This document shows, one piece after another, positions 1-8,252 of a stretch of 64,000 bases of DNA. The notes beneath the pieces are model-generated. The model saw nothing but the letters and a program-made list of their open reading frames with translations. It ran no database searches and was not told where the DNA came from. The position numbers and the translations under genes were made by a program. Each line of letters begins with the position of its first letter. Positions within the stretch are counted from its first letter, which is position 1. The DNA is from RYN-230 sp963837515 (GTDB lineage: Bacteria > Actinomycetota > Actinomycetes > Streptosporangiales > Streptosporangiaceae): assembly GCA_963837515.1 (NCBI GenBank), contig CAWINT010000004.1:141599-205598 (forward strand), written 5' to 3'.

Positions 1-744
1 GAACCATCCGCGCACCTGCTGGTGCACGACGGCGCGGTCTACCCGCACCAGGGCGAGATGTACCTGGTGGACGCGCTCGACCTGGCCGGGGGGGTCGCCC
101 TGGTCCGCGCTGCCGATCCCGGGTACACCACTTCGGCTCGCCAGATCACCGCGATCGACGTGGCCCGTGAACTGCGGCACTGCGACTGGGGCGCAGCCAC
201 GGTCCACTTCGGCGACGTGCAGGTACGCCGGCAGGTGACCGGTTACCTGCGGCGCAGCACGCAGACCGGCCGGCCGCTCGGCGGCGCGCCGCTCAGCCTG
301 CCCGCGCAGACGCTGCACACCCGGGCCGTGTGGTGGACGGTGCCGGCTGCCCAGCGGGCCGCCCTGCTCGGCCAGGGCGTCGATCTGGCCGGGGCAGCGC
401 ACGCGGCGGAGCACGCGTCGATCGGGCTGCTGCCCCTGTTCGCCGCCTGTGACCGCTGGGACGTCGGCGGCGTCTCCGCCGACCTGCACCCGGCCACCGG
501 CCTGCTCACGGTGTTCGTCTACGACGGGCATGACGGCGGGGCCGGCTTCGCCGAACGGGGCTATGCCGCCGCCCGGGAGTGGCTGGCCGCGAGCGCCGAC
601 GCGATCCGCGGGTGTGAGTGCGAGTGCGGCTGCCCGTCATGCATCCAGTCCCCGAAGTGCGGAAACGGCAACGAGCCGTTGTCCAAGCCCGGCGCGGTGA
701 CGCTGCTGGAACTGGTGTTGGGAAACGCCCCCCCGGGCCATTGA
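1..744 (+). CDS. DEAD/DEAH-box helicase with DUF1998, C-terminal part
   Basis: Only the last ~247 residues are present; the reading frame is open at base 1, so the gene begins before the window. The visible part is the DUF1998 region found at the C-terminus of YprA/MrfA-type superfamily 2 DNA helicases. It contains HAAEHASIGLLPLFAACDRWDVG and VFVYDGHDGGAGFAERG-like segments and, near the end, a cysteine cluster CECECGCPSC...C that in MrfA binds a metal. The helicase core is outside the window. Such enzymes act in DNA repair; that role is inferred from the family. A tandem repeat starts right after the stop. Confidence 0.85.
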   Translation, partial: EPSAHLLVHDGAVYPHQGEMYLVDALDLAGGVALVRAADPGYTTSARQITAIDVARELRHCDWGAATVHFGDVQVRRQVTGYLRRSTQTGRPLGGAPLSLPAQTLHTRAVWWTVPAAQRAALLGQGVDLAGAAHAAEHASIGLLPLFAACDRWDVGGVSADLHPATGLLTVFVYDGHDGGAGFAERGYAAAREWLAASADAIRGCECECGCPSCIQSPKCGNGNEPLSKPGAVTLLELVLGNAPPGH

Positions 745-750
745 CCGGCG

Positions 751-967
751 AAGGCAGGCCCGCCGGAGGCGGGTCTGGCTGAGCCGGTGATCCCGGGGGG
801 TTCCGGGGGGTCGCCCCCCCGGGCCGGCAGCGCGAAGGCAGGCCCGCCGGAGGCGGGTCTGGCTGAGCCGGTGATCCCGGGGGGTTGCGGGGGGTCGCCC
901 CCCCGGGCCGGCAGCGCGAAGGCAGGCCCGCCGGAGGCGGGTCTGGCTGAGCCGGTGATCCCGGGGG
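751..967. repeat. 84-bp tandem repeat, about 2.6 copies
   Basis: Copies begin at 751, 835 and 919 and are nearly identical; the third breaks down near 967. Each unit holds two short inverted repeats: CCCGCC/GGCGGG and a run of G paired with a run of C. The array starts just after the helicase stop codon at 744. It may act as a terminator array, but it has no T tract. Confidence 0.85.
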
Positions 968-992
968 TCGTGCCCCGGGCAAGCGGAAAGGC

Positions 993-1027
993 GGCGGCCC
1001 CCGCCGGGGGGGAGGGCGGGGGCCGCC
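993..1027 (+). terminator. Strong GC hairpin after the helicase
   Basis: GGCGGCCCCCGCC (993-1005) pairs perfectly with GGCGGGGGCCGCC (1015-1027) around a 9-base loop, giving a 13-bp stem. It sits between the helicase and the HAD gene. There is no U tract, which is common for actinobacterial terminators. Confidence 0.7.
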
Positions 1028-1118
1028 AAACGGTCCGGCCCCGGGGGGGCAGAGCCGGTCCCGCACTCAGCAAAGCCTACGTGTACTTGCGCCAAGTTAC
1101 CAATCGGTCATCGCGCCT

Positions 1119-1124
1119 TAGGCT
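1119..1124 (+). promoter_or_regulatory. -10 box of the HAD hydrolase gene
   Basis: TAGGCT fits the actinobacterial TANNNT -10 consensus. The expected transcription start is about base 1131, just past the ATG at 1128, which slightly favours the in-frame GTG at 1158 as the true start. Confidence 0.45.
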
Positions 1125-1127
1125 GAA

Positions 1128-1934
1128 ATGCATGTTCTCGCCTTAAGCTCGGCTGCTGTGACTGGATCCGCCGCAGACGGCCGCCGGGCCGCCGCCGCTT
1201 TCTTTGATCTCGACAAAACGATCATCGCAAAGTCCGCGACCTTGGCTTATGGGCCGTCGTTTTACCGAAATGGCCTGATCAGCCGGGGTGACGCCGTACG
1301 CAGCGCGGTCGCCCAGCTGCTTTACACCTGGCACGGAGCCAGCCACCGGCGGATGGAGCGGATCCGGGATCAGGCCAGCCAGCTGTGCTCCGGCTGGCCG
1401 GCGGAACGGGTCCGCGAAATCGTCACCCGGCACCTGGACGAGCTCATCCTGCCCTACGTCTACCCCGAGGCCCGCGCGCTGCTCGACCGGCACCGGGCGG
1501 CGGGCGAGGACGTGATCATCGTCAGCACCTCGGGCCAGGAGATGGTCGGGCCGATCGGCGCGCTGCTCGGCGCCGCCCTGGTGATCGCCACCCGGATGGA
1601 GATCGCCGAAGGATGCTACACGGGGCAGATGGAGTTCTACGCCTACGGCGAGGCCAAGGCGGAGCGGGTTCGTGAACTCGCCGCCGAGCGCGGCTACGAC
1701 CTCGCCGACTGCTACGCCTACAGCGACTCGGTAACCGACCTGCCGATGCTGGAGACAGTCGGGCGGCCGCACGCCGTCAACCCGGACCGCGCGCTGCGCC
1801 GGCTGGCGCAGCAGCGGGGCTGGCCGGTGCTCAGCTTCGGCTCGCTGCCCGGGGCGGCCACCCGCCGTCCCCGGAGCGGTCACGCGAATGTGACCGCGCT
1901 GATCGATCGAGATCAGGAATCCATCGCCAGCTGA
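1128..1934 (+). CDS. HAD-IB family hydrolase (SerB-like phosphatase)
   Basis: A 268-residue haloacid dehalogenase subfamily IB protein. Motif I is FFDLDKT (Asp27 nucleophile, Asp29), motif II is the Ser in IIVSTSG, the motif III lysine is in GEAKAERVRELA, and motif IV is AYSDSVTDLPML. These give the Mg-dependent aspartyl-phosphate chemistry of phosphoserine-phosphatase relatives; the substrate is not evident. The start given is the longest; GTG at 1158 is an alternative that keeps all motifs and lies downstream of the -10 box at 1119. No Shine-Dalgarno is seen for either. A 14-base palindrome follows the stop. Confidence 0.88.
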   Translation: MHVLALSSAAVTGSAADGRRAAAAFFDLDKTIIAKSATLAYGPSFYRNGLISRGDAVRSAVAQLLYTWHGASHRRMERIRDQASQLCSGWPAERVREIVTRHLDELILPYVYPEARALLDRHRAAGEDVIIVSTSGQEMVGPIGALLGAALVIATRMEIAEGCYTGQMEFYAYGEAKAERVRELAAERGYDLADCYAYSDSVTDLPMLETVGRPHAVNPDRALRRLAQQRGWPVLSFGSLPGAATRRPRSGHANVTALIDRDQESIAS

Positions 1935-1945
1935 GCTTTTCCTTC

Positions 1946-1959
1946 CGGCGGATCCGCCG
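1946..1959 (+). terminator. Palindromic hairpin after the HAD gene
   Basis: CGGCGGATCCGCCG is a perfect 14-base palindrome 11 bases past the HAD stop, with short pyrimidine and purine tracts on either side. It is a plausible terminator. Confidence 0.45.
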
Positions 1960-1966
1960 TAGAAAG

Positions 1967-2190
1967 GTGTCAGGAGCAACCTCCTGGCACGACACGCGGG
2001 TACCCACGCGACCATAGCCGCGTAAGGCAGCCGCGGAGGGCCACGGGCCTGGAAGCCCCGCCGTACGGCGGGGGGACGGGCCGGTGCCTCCCGGCACGCG
2101 AGGTGCACGCTTGGTAGCCCGGTGGCCGTGCCAGGCGGGTGCTCCGCGGGCCCGGCCAGCTGGGACACCCTTCCGCCCCGGCGTGACCGG
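1967..2190 (+). ncRNA. Candidate structured RNA or hairpin-rich leader, unidentified
   Basis: No convincing gene lies between 1935 and 2571. The first part is dense in hairpins: a 10-bp stem with a CAAC loop (1967-1990, one G-U pair), CGCGGG/CCCACGCG near 1994-2010, CCGCG/CGCGG near 2018-2035, a perfect 18-base palindrome at 2056-2073, and GTGCC/GGCAC near 2083-2098. A pyrimidine-rich tract follows at about 2229-2267. I compared it from memory with RNase P RNA, tmRNA, cobalamin, TPP, FMN, SAM and c-di-AMP riboswitches and found no match. Strand is uncertain; the next + gene begins at 2572. High GC alone makes some hairpins likely. Confidence 0.3.
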
Positions 2191-2571
2191 GTCCCATCCT
2201 TCTCCGGGCCCCGGCCCGGCCGGCGTGCCTTCCCCCTTCCCCCTTCCCCGTTCCTCCTTCTTCCCCCGACCGGCCAGCCCGCTTCTGGTCGCCGGCCCGC
2301 GCCATGCCACGCCGCGCGCCGGGTGCTGGCGGTGCGGGGAAACGGTCGTTTAGCTGGCTAATGCGCCCGGGATGCGCTAATAGCGGGAAGGTAGCGCTGA
2401 GCCACCGGCGGGTAATCCCGTAAGATCACCTCCCGGGACTGCCGTTCCCGCGAAAAGGGACAATTCCCGGCGCCTCGCGCCTGGGACTGACCGGGCCGCG
2501 GCGCAGAGCGCAGACTCAGCACGGGCGCGGGCAGGTGAGCGGCGCGACCGCAGGCGAGGGGAGTGGACGTA

Positions 2572-3018
2572 ATGGCCAGGTCTGCAGGATCCACAGCGCT
2601 GGGCAACGCCAGCGAGCCGTCTATCGGCGACCTGGTGGCGCAGGCCATCAAGGACGTCACCCAGCTCATCAAGTGCGAGATCGACCTGGCCAAGCTGGAA
2701 CTGCGGGCCGACGCCCGGCGGATCGGCCTGGCCTCCGCACTGGCCGGCATCGCCGCGTTCGCCGGTGTCTTCATCCTCGTGATGGCCAGCTTCGCCTACG
2801 CCTACGGGCTGATCGCGGCGGGGGTCTGGCCGTGGCTGGCGTTCATCTACGTGGCGGTCACCTGGCTGGTGCTGGCCATCATCTCCGGCATCATCGTGTA
2901 CACGAAGGTGCGCGGGGTGACCGGCCTGCAGCGGACCCGCGCGTCGGTCCAGGAAGACCTGGCCATCCTCAGGCGCGATGAGCCCGCGACCGCGCCGCCC
3001 GCCATCGAAGCGGGCTGA
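2572..3018 (+). CDS. Actinobacterial holin-X family membrane protein (PF07332-like)
   Basis: A 148-residue protein with an amphipathic helix (GDLVAQAIKDVTQLIKCEIDLAKLELRAD, about residues 18-46) followed by two long hydrophobic segments (about 52-83 and 87-112) and a basic C-terminal tail. This layout is that of the Phage_holin_3_6/holin superfamily III proteins common in actinobacterial chromosomes, whose cellular function is unknown; there is no phage context here. The ATG at 2572 has GAGGGGAG upstream at good spacing, so I prefer it to the in-frame GTG at 2563. The next gene overlaps its end. Confidence 0.8.
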   Translation: MARSAGSTALGNASEPSIGDLVAQAIKDVTQLIKCEIDLAKLELRADARRIGLASALAGIAAFAGVFILVMASFAYAYGLIAAGVWPWLAFIYVAVTWLVLAIISGIIVYTKVRGVTGLQRTRASVQEDLAILRRDEPATAPPAIEAG

Positions 3019-3946
3019 ACCCGTGACCGTACGGGGGGAATCCGCCCTCTACGCGGACGGCCCGTGGGCGCACCGGATGGTCAGCGCCAACGGGACCCGC
3101 TTCCACGTCGCCGAGATCGGGGACGGGCCGCTGGTGCTGCTGCTGCACGGCTTCCCGGAGTTCTGGTGGACCTGGCGGGAGCAGCTCACCGCGCTGGCCG
3201 GGGCGGGGTTCCGCGTGGTGGCCCCGGACCTGCGCGGCTACGGGGGCAGCGACAAGCCGCCCCGCGGCTACGACCTGATCACCGCGGCCTCCGACGCGGC
3301 CGGGCTGATCCGCGCGCTGGGCGAGGCCAACGCGGTAGTGGCCGGGCACGACTGGGGCGGCCTGGTGGCCTGGACCATGGGTGCCTACTACCCAAAGGTG
3401 GTGCGGCGGCTGGCCGTCATCTCGATGGCGCATCCGCTGCGGATGCGCTCCGCCGTGCTGACCAACCCGCTCGGCCAGGGGCGCCGCAGCGGGTACGCGT
3501 TCGGCTTCCAGGTCCCGGTGCTGCCCGAGCGGAGCCTGGTCGCCGACCACGCCCAGCGGGTCGGCCAGATGCTGCGCGCCTGGTCCGGGCCGGGCTGGCC
3601 GGACCCCGACACCGAGCGGCGGTACCGGACCGCGATGTGTGTCCCCTCGGTGGCCCACTCCGCCCTGGAGTACCACCGGTGGTTCGTCCGCTCCCGGTTC
3701 CGGCCGGACGGGCTGCGGTACGCCCGGCGGATGGGCACCCCCATCCAGGCACCCACCCTGCACCTGCAGGGGGCGCTGGACACCTGCGTACTGCCGTCCA
3801 CCGCGCGTGGCTCCGGCCGCCACGTGGACGGACCGTACCGGTGGCGATTGATCGACGGGGCCGGGCACTTCCCGCATGAGGAGCGGCCGGAGCGGTTCAG
3901 CACCGAACTGCTCGGCTGGCTGGCGGACCCTGAACCGGAACGGTGA
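2978..3946 (+). CDS. Alpha/beta hydrolase, epoxide-hydrolase-like
   Basis: A 322-residue alpha/beta-hydrolase. It shows the HGFPEFWWTWR oxyanion segment, the nucleophile elbow GHDWGG with Asp instead of Ser (typical of soluble epoxide hydrolases and haloalkane dehalogenases), and the C-terminal catalytic His in GAGHFPHEERPERF. Cap-domain residues such as EYHRWF could supply tyrosine. The ATG at 2978 overlaps the holin-like gene by 41 bases; an in-frame GTG at 3023 just after that gene's stop is an equally good start. It is followed by DUF309 with a 4-base overlap, so these three genes are likely co-transcribed. Confidence 0.85.
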   Translation: MSPRPRRPPSKRAEPVTVRGESALYADGPWAHRMVSANGTRFHVAEIGDGPLVLLLHGFPEFWWTWREQLTALAGAGFRVVAPDLRGYGGSDKPPRGYDLITAASDAAGLIRALGEANAVVAGHDWGGLVAWTMGAYYPKVVRRLAVISMAHPLRMRSAVLTNPLGQGRRSGYAFGFQVPVLPERSLVADHAQRVGQMLRAWSGPGWPDPDTERRYRTAMCVPSVAHSALEYHRWFVRSRFRPDGLRYARRMGTPIQAPTLHLQGALDTCVLPSTARGSGRHVDGPYRWRLIDGAGHFPHEERPERFSTELLGWLADPEPER

Positions 3947-4446
3947 GCGGGCCGGACCGGGACCGGGACCGGGACGCGGCCGGCCGGCCGCGCAACGCCC
4001 GGCCGCGGGACGAGCTGGGCCGCCCGTTGCCCCCCGGCCGTCCCGGCGCGACCCGGATCCCCGATGACCTCGCGCTGCCGCCCGCCGAGGCGCTGCAGAC
4101 GGCTCAGCGGCTGCTGGACACCGGCCGGCCGTTCCACGCCCACGAGGTGCTGGAAGCGTCGTGGAAGCAAGCTCCCGCGCCGGAGCGTGAGCTGTGGCGC
4201 GGGCTGGCCCAGATCGCCGTCGGCCTCACGCACGCCCAGCGGGGCAACGCCCGCGGTGCGGTGGCGCTGCTGCGCCGCGGGGGCGAGCGGATCGGCGGTT
4301 ACGGCGCCGCCGCCCCGCACGGCATCGACGCGGCCGGGCTGGCCCTGGCCTGCACCCGGCTCGCGGACCGGATCGAGACGGAGGGCCTGGACCCCCGGAC
4401 CGTGCGGCCGGGCCTCGTCCTGGTACCAGCCCGCCCGCCGTCCTAG
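3943..4446 (+). CDS. DUF309 domain protein
   Basis: A 167-residue protein with the DUF309 core (about residues 45-115): AQRLLDTGRPFHAHEVLE, then WRGLAQIAVGLTHAQRGN and GAVALLRRG. The helical family has conserved His/Glu residues (FHAHEVLE) and no settled function. The first ~40 residues are polar and disordered, with an RDRDRDRD-like stretch. GTG start; GTGA overlaps the stop of the hydrolase, indicating translational coupling. It converges with marP, 18 bases away, with no clear terminator between them. Confidence 0.82.
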   Translation: MSGPDRDRDRDAAGRPRNARPRDELGRPLPPGRPGATRIPDDLALPPAEALQTAQRLLDTGRPFHAHEVLEASWKQAPAPERELWRGLAQIAVGLTHAQRGNARGAVALLRRGGERIGGYGAAAPHGIDAAGLALACTRLADRIETEGLDPRTVRPGLVLVPARPPS

Positions 4447-4464
4447 CCGCCTGCCTCCGCCGTC

Positions 4465-5658
4465 CTAGTCGCAGCTCTGGGTGGAGGCCGGCGCCGTGGC
4501 GGCGGCGCCGTGGGCCACGTCGGACCGCACCTCGGACGCGGTCAGCGCGTACCCGGTCTCCTTGACCCCCACCGCGGCGGCAAACACGACCCCGTCCACC
4601 TTCCCGTCCGGGGCCAGCAGCGGGCCACCGGAGTTGCCCGGCTCGACGTTGGCCCGGATCGAGTAGATCTGCCGGGTCACCTCGTGGGCCTGGTAGATGT
4701 CCGGGGCCTGGGCCAGCTGGTCGTCGCCGACCCGCGCGGGCACCGCGGTGAACGCGTGGTCGAGCGGGTAGCCGGCCACGATCGCGCTGGACCCCTGCGG
4801 CACCGGCCCGGCGAAGCCGAGCGGCCCGGCCCGCAGCCCCGGCACGTACAGCACGGCCAGGTCCCGCTCAGGGTCGAACAGCACCACGGTGGCCGGCAGA
4901 TGCCGGCCGGCCCGGGTGGTGACCGTCTGCTGGTTGGCGGCCACCCCGGCGACCACGTGCGCGTTGGTCAGGACGTGCCGCGGGGCGATGACGAACCCGG
5001 AGCCCTCGATCCGCCGGGAGCAGCTCGGCGCGATCCCCATCACCTTGACGATGCTGGCCCGCGCGCTGACCAGCCCGGCCGAGTCCAGCACCGCCTTGTC
5101 CGGCGGCGCGACGGTGAGCGACGGCTCGGCCCCCAGCGCGCCGAACACCTGCACGTAGGGCCCGCTGGCCAGCAGGCTGCGGAAGTCGGAGAACATGGTC
5201 CGGGCGGCCGACGGCATGACCTTGTCCACCGCGCGCAGCACCGCGGACCGGTTGACCTGGCTGGTGACCATGGCGAACGGCGCGTTGACCACCGCCGTGC
5301 CGATCAGCCAGGCGATCAGCAGCACGCTCAGCACGCTGACCGCGGCGCCCGCGACCGAGTCCAGCAGGGTGGCGGGACGCCAGTTGACCCGGGACCGCAC
5401 CGCTGCCCCAATGGCCGAGGCGAGCAACTGGCCGATCATGGCCGCAACGAAGACCGCGATGATGGCCACGAGTGCCTGCTGGGCCGAGCCCTGAACCAGC
5501 GAGCGGGCAAGCTTGGGCGCGAACAGGGCCCCGACCGCGGCCCCGCCGAGGAACCCGGCGAAGCTCAGGATCCCGACGATGAACCCCTGCCGGTAACCTG
5601 CGACGGCAAAGGCGGCCGCGAGTGCAATCAAGATCAAATCAAGCACGTCACCCGGCAC
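4465..5658 (-). CDS. marP: MarP-type membrane serine protease (CvpA domain + trypsin-like)
   Basis: A 397-residue protein. The first ~125 residues form four membrane segments of the CvpA/colicin V production family. A chymotrypsin-fold periplasmic domain follows, with the triad His234 (LTNAHVV), Asp266 (ERDLAVL) and Ser343 (EPGNSGGPLL). Length and triad positions nearly match Mycobacterium tuberculosis Rv3671c (MarP), which protects against acid by processing cell-wall hydrolases; that role is inferred. GTG start at 5658. It lies downstream of nth and the NUDIX gene on the same strand, an arrangement also familiar in Streptomyces. Confidence 0.92.
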   Translation of the reverse strand: MPGDVLDLILIALAAAFAVAGYRQGFIVGILSFAGFLGGAAVGALFAPKLARSLVQGSAQQALVAIIAVFVAAMIGQLLASAIGAAVRSRVNWRPATLLDSVAGAAVSVLSVLLIAWLIGTAVVNAPFAMVTSQVNRSAVLRAVDKVMPSAARTMFSDFRSLLASGPYVQVFGALGAEPSLTVAPPDKAVLDSAGLVSARASIVKVMGIAPSCSRRIEGSGFVIAPRHVLTNAHVVAGVAANQQTVTTRAGRHLPATVVLFDPERDLAVLYVPGLRAGPLGFAGPVPQGSSAIVAGYPLDHAFTAVPARVGDDQLAQAPDIYQAHEVTRQIYSIRANVEPGNSGGPLLAPDGKVDGVVFAAAVGVKETGYALTASEVRSDVAHGAAATAPASTQSCD

Positions 5659-5755
5659 CAGCCCACCGTATAGCCCTTCGGCCGGTGGTTGGCTCGGGGC
5701 TTGGTAATAGCGCGTCCGCTATCGCCCCGCGGCCTGTGCGGCAACCCCGGCGGGC

Positions 5756-6512
5756 TCAGCCGCCGGCGGACAGCGCCTCGGGCGGCAGTTCCTCCACCCG
5801 GCCCCGGTCCCAGGGCCGCTCCCAGCCACCGAGGGTGAGCAGCCGGTCCACCAGCGCGCCGGTAAATCCCCAGACCACCATGCCGCGCACCCGGAAAGGC
5901 CGGCCCGGTCACCCCGGACGGGTGCCGGATGCTGACCCGGCGGGCCGGGTCAGAAAGCTCGGCCAGCGGCACGCGGGCCACCGCGGTCACCTCAGGCGGG
6001 TCGGCCGCGGCCACCGGCACGGGCCGGCGCCACCAGGCCAGCACCGGCGTGACCGCGAACCCACTGTGCTCGATAAAAACCTCCGGCAGAACGGCCAGTA
6101 CGTCAACTCCGGCCGGGTCGACCCCGGCCTCTTCGGCGGCCTCCCGCAACGCCGCCGGGACCGGGCCGCCGTCGGACGGGTCGATGGCACCGCCGGGGAA
6201 GGCTGGCTGGCCGGAGTGCCGCCGCAGCCCCGGGCCGCGCTGCACGAGCAGCAGGTCCGGACCGTCCGGGCCGGTGCCGAACAGCATCAGCACCGCGGAC
6301 GGCCGGCCGCCGGCGGGTGGCGGGCGCAGCCGGGCCGGGACCGGTGCCGCCCGGGCCGCCTCGGCCAGGCTGCGCAGCCAGCCGGGCGCCCCCGGGCCGA
6401 CCGGGCCGCCCCGGGCGTGCCCGCCCTGCGGGTGGCCGCCCCGGGCGTGCCCGTCCTGGGCATGGCGGTCCGGGTGGTGCCCGGGAGAGGAAGCGGGAGA
6501 ACCGGTGGTCAT
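5756..6512 (-). CDS. NUDIX hydrolase, CoA pyrophosphatase-like (apparent frameshift)
   Basis: Starts at ATG 6512, overlapping the nth stop by 4 bases. It contains LRRHSGQPAFPGGAID, the UPF0035 signature of NudL/YeaB-type CoA pyrophosphatases, and a Nudix box ending REAAEEAGV. The N-terminal ~40 residues are a Gly/His-rich repeat (DGHARGGHPQGGHARGG). After GVTGPAF the frame runs into low-complexity sequence as far as 5634, whereas the next frame continues with FRVRGMVVWGFTGALVDRLL and WERPWDRGRVEELPPEALSAGG, ending at 5756. That tail is what the family should have, so one extra base is inferred at the AAA at 5895-5897 (TTT on the coding strand). Expected role: hydrolysis of CoA or acyl-CoA derivatives. 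Confidence 0.8.
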
Positions 6513-7216
6513 GAGAACGGGCCCGGCTTGACCAGCTTGCGGGCGACCTCGGGGTCGGTGGGCCCCGTTCCGAACGAGGGGCAGAGCCTGGCCAGCGGGC
6601 ACGCCCCGCAGGCCGGCTTGCGGGAATGGCAGATCCGGCGGCCGTGCCAGATCAGCCGGTGCGACAGGATGGTCCACTCCGACTTCGGGAACAGCGCGCC
6701 GACCTCGGCTTCGATCTTGTCCGGGTCGGTCTGCCGGGTCCAGCCGAAGCGCTGCGACAGCCGGGAGAAGTGGGTGTCCACGGTGATGCCCGGCACGCCG
6801 AACGCGTTGCCCAGCACCACGTTGGCCGTCTTGCGGCCCACCCCCGGCAGGGTGACCAGGTCGGCCAGGTTCCCCGGCACCTCCCCGCCGAACCGGTCGC
6901 ACAGCGCCTGCCCCAGGCCTATGAGGCTGTTCGCCTTGGCCCGGAAGAACCCGGTGGACTGGATGATCTTCTCCAGCTCGGCGCGGTCAGCGGCCGCGTA
7001 GTCGGCCGCGCTGCGGTAGCGGGCGAACAGCACCGGCGTCACCATGTTGACCCGTTTATCGGTGGTCTGCGCGGACAGGATCGTCGCGATCAGCAGTTCG
7101 AGGGGTGAGCTGAAGTTCAGCTCGCAGTGCGCGTCCGGGTAGAGCAGGGCGAGTTCGCGGTTGATGCGCCGGGCCCGGCGGACGAGCGCGGTGTGGGAGG
7201 GCGGATCGGGGATCAC
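6509..7216 (-). CDS. nth: Endonuclease III
   Basis: A 235-residue helix-hairpin-helix DNA glycosylase/AP lyase of base excision repair. The HhH motif is LPGVGRKTANVVLG with catalytic Lys129, the catalytic Asp147 is in VDTHFSRLS, and the 4Fe-4S cluster ligands follow C-x6-C-x2-C-x5-C (Cys196, 203, 206, 212). Length is normal for the family. The GTG start at 7216 is 6 bases after a TAGGCT -10 box, so the message is probably leaderless. It is followed by the NUDIX gene with an ATGA overlap and then marP. Confidence 0.96.
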   Translation of the reverse strand: MIPDPPSHTALVRRARRINRELALLYPDAHCELNFSSPLELLIATILSAQTTDKRVNMVTPVLFARYRSAADYAAADRAELEKIIQSTGFFRAKANSLIGLGQALCDRFGGEVPGNLADLVTLPGVGRKTANVVLGNAFGVPGITVDTHFSRLSQRFGWTRQTDPDKIEAEVGALFPKSEWTILSHRLIWHGRRICHSRKPACGACPLARLCPSFGTGPTDPEVARKLVKPGPFS

Positions 7217-7222
7217 CCCATC

Positions 7223-7228
7223 AGCCTA
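7223..7228 (-). promoter_or_regulatory. -10 box for leaderless nth
   Basis: TAGGCT on the minus strand ends 6 bases before the nth GTG at 7216, placing the predicted transcription start at the start codon. It overlaps the end of the comF-like gene. Confidence 0.55.
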
Positions 7229-8080
7229 TTGAGGCCGGCGCCGCGGCAGGCCGTAGTCCCTATCGAGGCCCGCGCCGCGGCAGCCCGTAGCCGCCTCGGC
7301 AGCGGGCCGGTGCACGGCGCACCGGTCGAGCCGCAGCGGCGCGCCCCAGTCCGCGTCGGACGGCCCGAGATGGCGCCCGAGCACCACCACCGCCACGTGC
7401 CGTGCACCCGCCGCACGGCAGACGGCCGCCGCGCTCTGCGCGCTCGAGCCCGACGTCCAGGTGTCGTCGAGGAGCAGCACCGAGGCGCCACCCAGCGGCC
7501 CGGCCGCCCGGAACCGGGCCGGATCGAGATCGCGGCAGCCGGGAGGCTCGCCGCAGGCCGGGATGAGCCGCGCCTCAGGGCGGGCCAGATACGGCCCGAC
7601 CAGGCGGCGCAGCGGATGCGGGCCCGCCCGCCCGCGGCTGCTCGGCACCACACCGATGTGCGTGGGCACCGGCATCGCCGCGCGCCGCCACACGCACCGG
7701 CCGTGGTCGTGCAGGAAGACCAGGAGCAGCGCCCGGAGGACCCGGCGCGCGTCCTGCGCCGTCCGCTCCCCGGCCCGGCCCGACTTGTACTGCCACAGGG
7801 CCTGGGCGAAAGGGCTGCCCTTAGGGGCGAAGGCGACGGGCACCACCACGTCGGCCAGAGCCCCGGGCGCGCTCTCCGCGTGTAGCGCACACTGAAAGCA
7901 GCGAGCGAATCCGCCGCCGGCCGGCCCCCGGCACGTGGCACACTCTCCGTGGCCCGACAGCTCCCCGTGGCCTGACGGCGGCGGCCCGGTGAGCGCGGCG
8001 GAGCCTAACGCGACCTGGGTGCGCAGCGCTTCCCACCGCAGCGTGGCCGCAGGTAGGGGACGCGTAACTCTTCCCGGCAT
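7226..8080 (-). CDS. ComF-like phosphoribosyltransferase-fold protein
   Basis: About 284 residues. A zinc-finger-like segment CATCRGPAGGGFARCFQC lies near residues 45-65. The PRPP-binding loop VLLLDDTWTSGSSAQSAA lies near residue 205, as in the type I phosphoribosyltransferase fold of ComF/GntX proteins. ComF works in DNA uptake in transformable bacteria; in actinomycetes the role is unknown. I chose ATG 8080 rather than GTG 8086 because a TAGCAT -10 box ends exactly 7 bases before it. Stop is 9 bases from nth. The basic, Arg-rich sequence is typical of this genome. Confidence 0.75.
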   Translation of the reverse strand: MPGRVTRPLPAATLRWEALRTQVALGSAALTGPPPSGHGELSGHGECATCRGPAGGGFARCFQCALHAESAPGALADVVVPVAFAPKGSPFAQALWQYKSGRAGERTAQDARRVLRALLLVFLHDHGRCVWRRAAMPVPTHIGVVPSSRGRAGPHPLRRLVGPYLARPEARLIPACGEPPGCRDLDPARFRAAGPLGGASVLLLDDTWTSGSSAQSAAAVCRAAGARHVAVVVLGRHLGPSDADWGAPLRLDRCAVHRPAAEAATGCRGAGLDRDYGLPRRRPQ

Positions 8081-8087
8081 GGGCACG

Positions 8088-8093
8088 ATGCTA
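8088..8093 (-). promoter_or_regulatory. -10 box for leaderless comF-like gene
   Basis: TAGCAT on the minus strand, 7 bases before the ATG at 8080. Confidence 0.5.
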
Positions 8094-8252
8094 GGGAGCG
8101 GGACCGACAGCCGGTCGCGGCGTGACCCCGCCCGGTGCGGACGCGCCGATCGCGACCAGAGACAGGACGCGCATTAGGCTGGTGCCAGTGGCGGCATACA
8201 GTCACATTGCGGTTACAAAAAGTTTGTCATTGCTGAGCGTCCCGGGGGGGCC

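Noticed and set aside
1143..2168. Long minus-strand open frame opposite the HAD gene
   Set aside because: Low-complexity translation, no family motif, and it covers a clear HAD gene on the other strand.
1935..2571. c-di-AMP, cobalamin, SAM or TPP riboswitch; RNase P or tmRNA
   Set aside because: None of the conserved core strings I know for these were found; the gene downstream has no related function.
2572..3018. Prophage holin/lysis cassette
   Set aside because: The holin-X family is widespread in actinobacterial chromosomes; no endolysin or phage gene is adjacent.
4510..5673. Long + frame opposite marP
   Set aside because: Gly/Arg/His-rich antisense product without motifs; marP has an intact triad.
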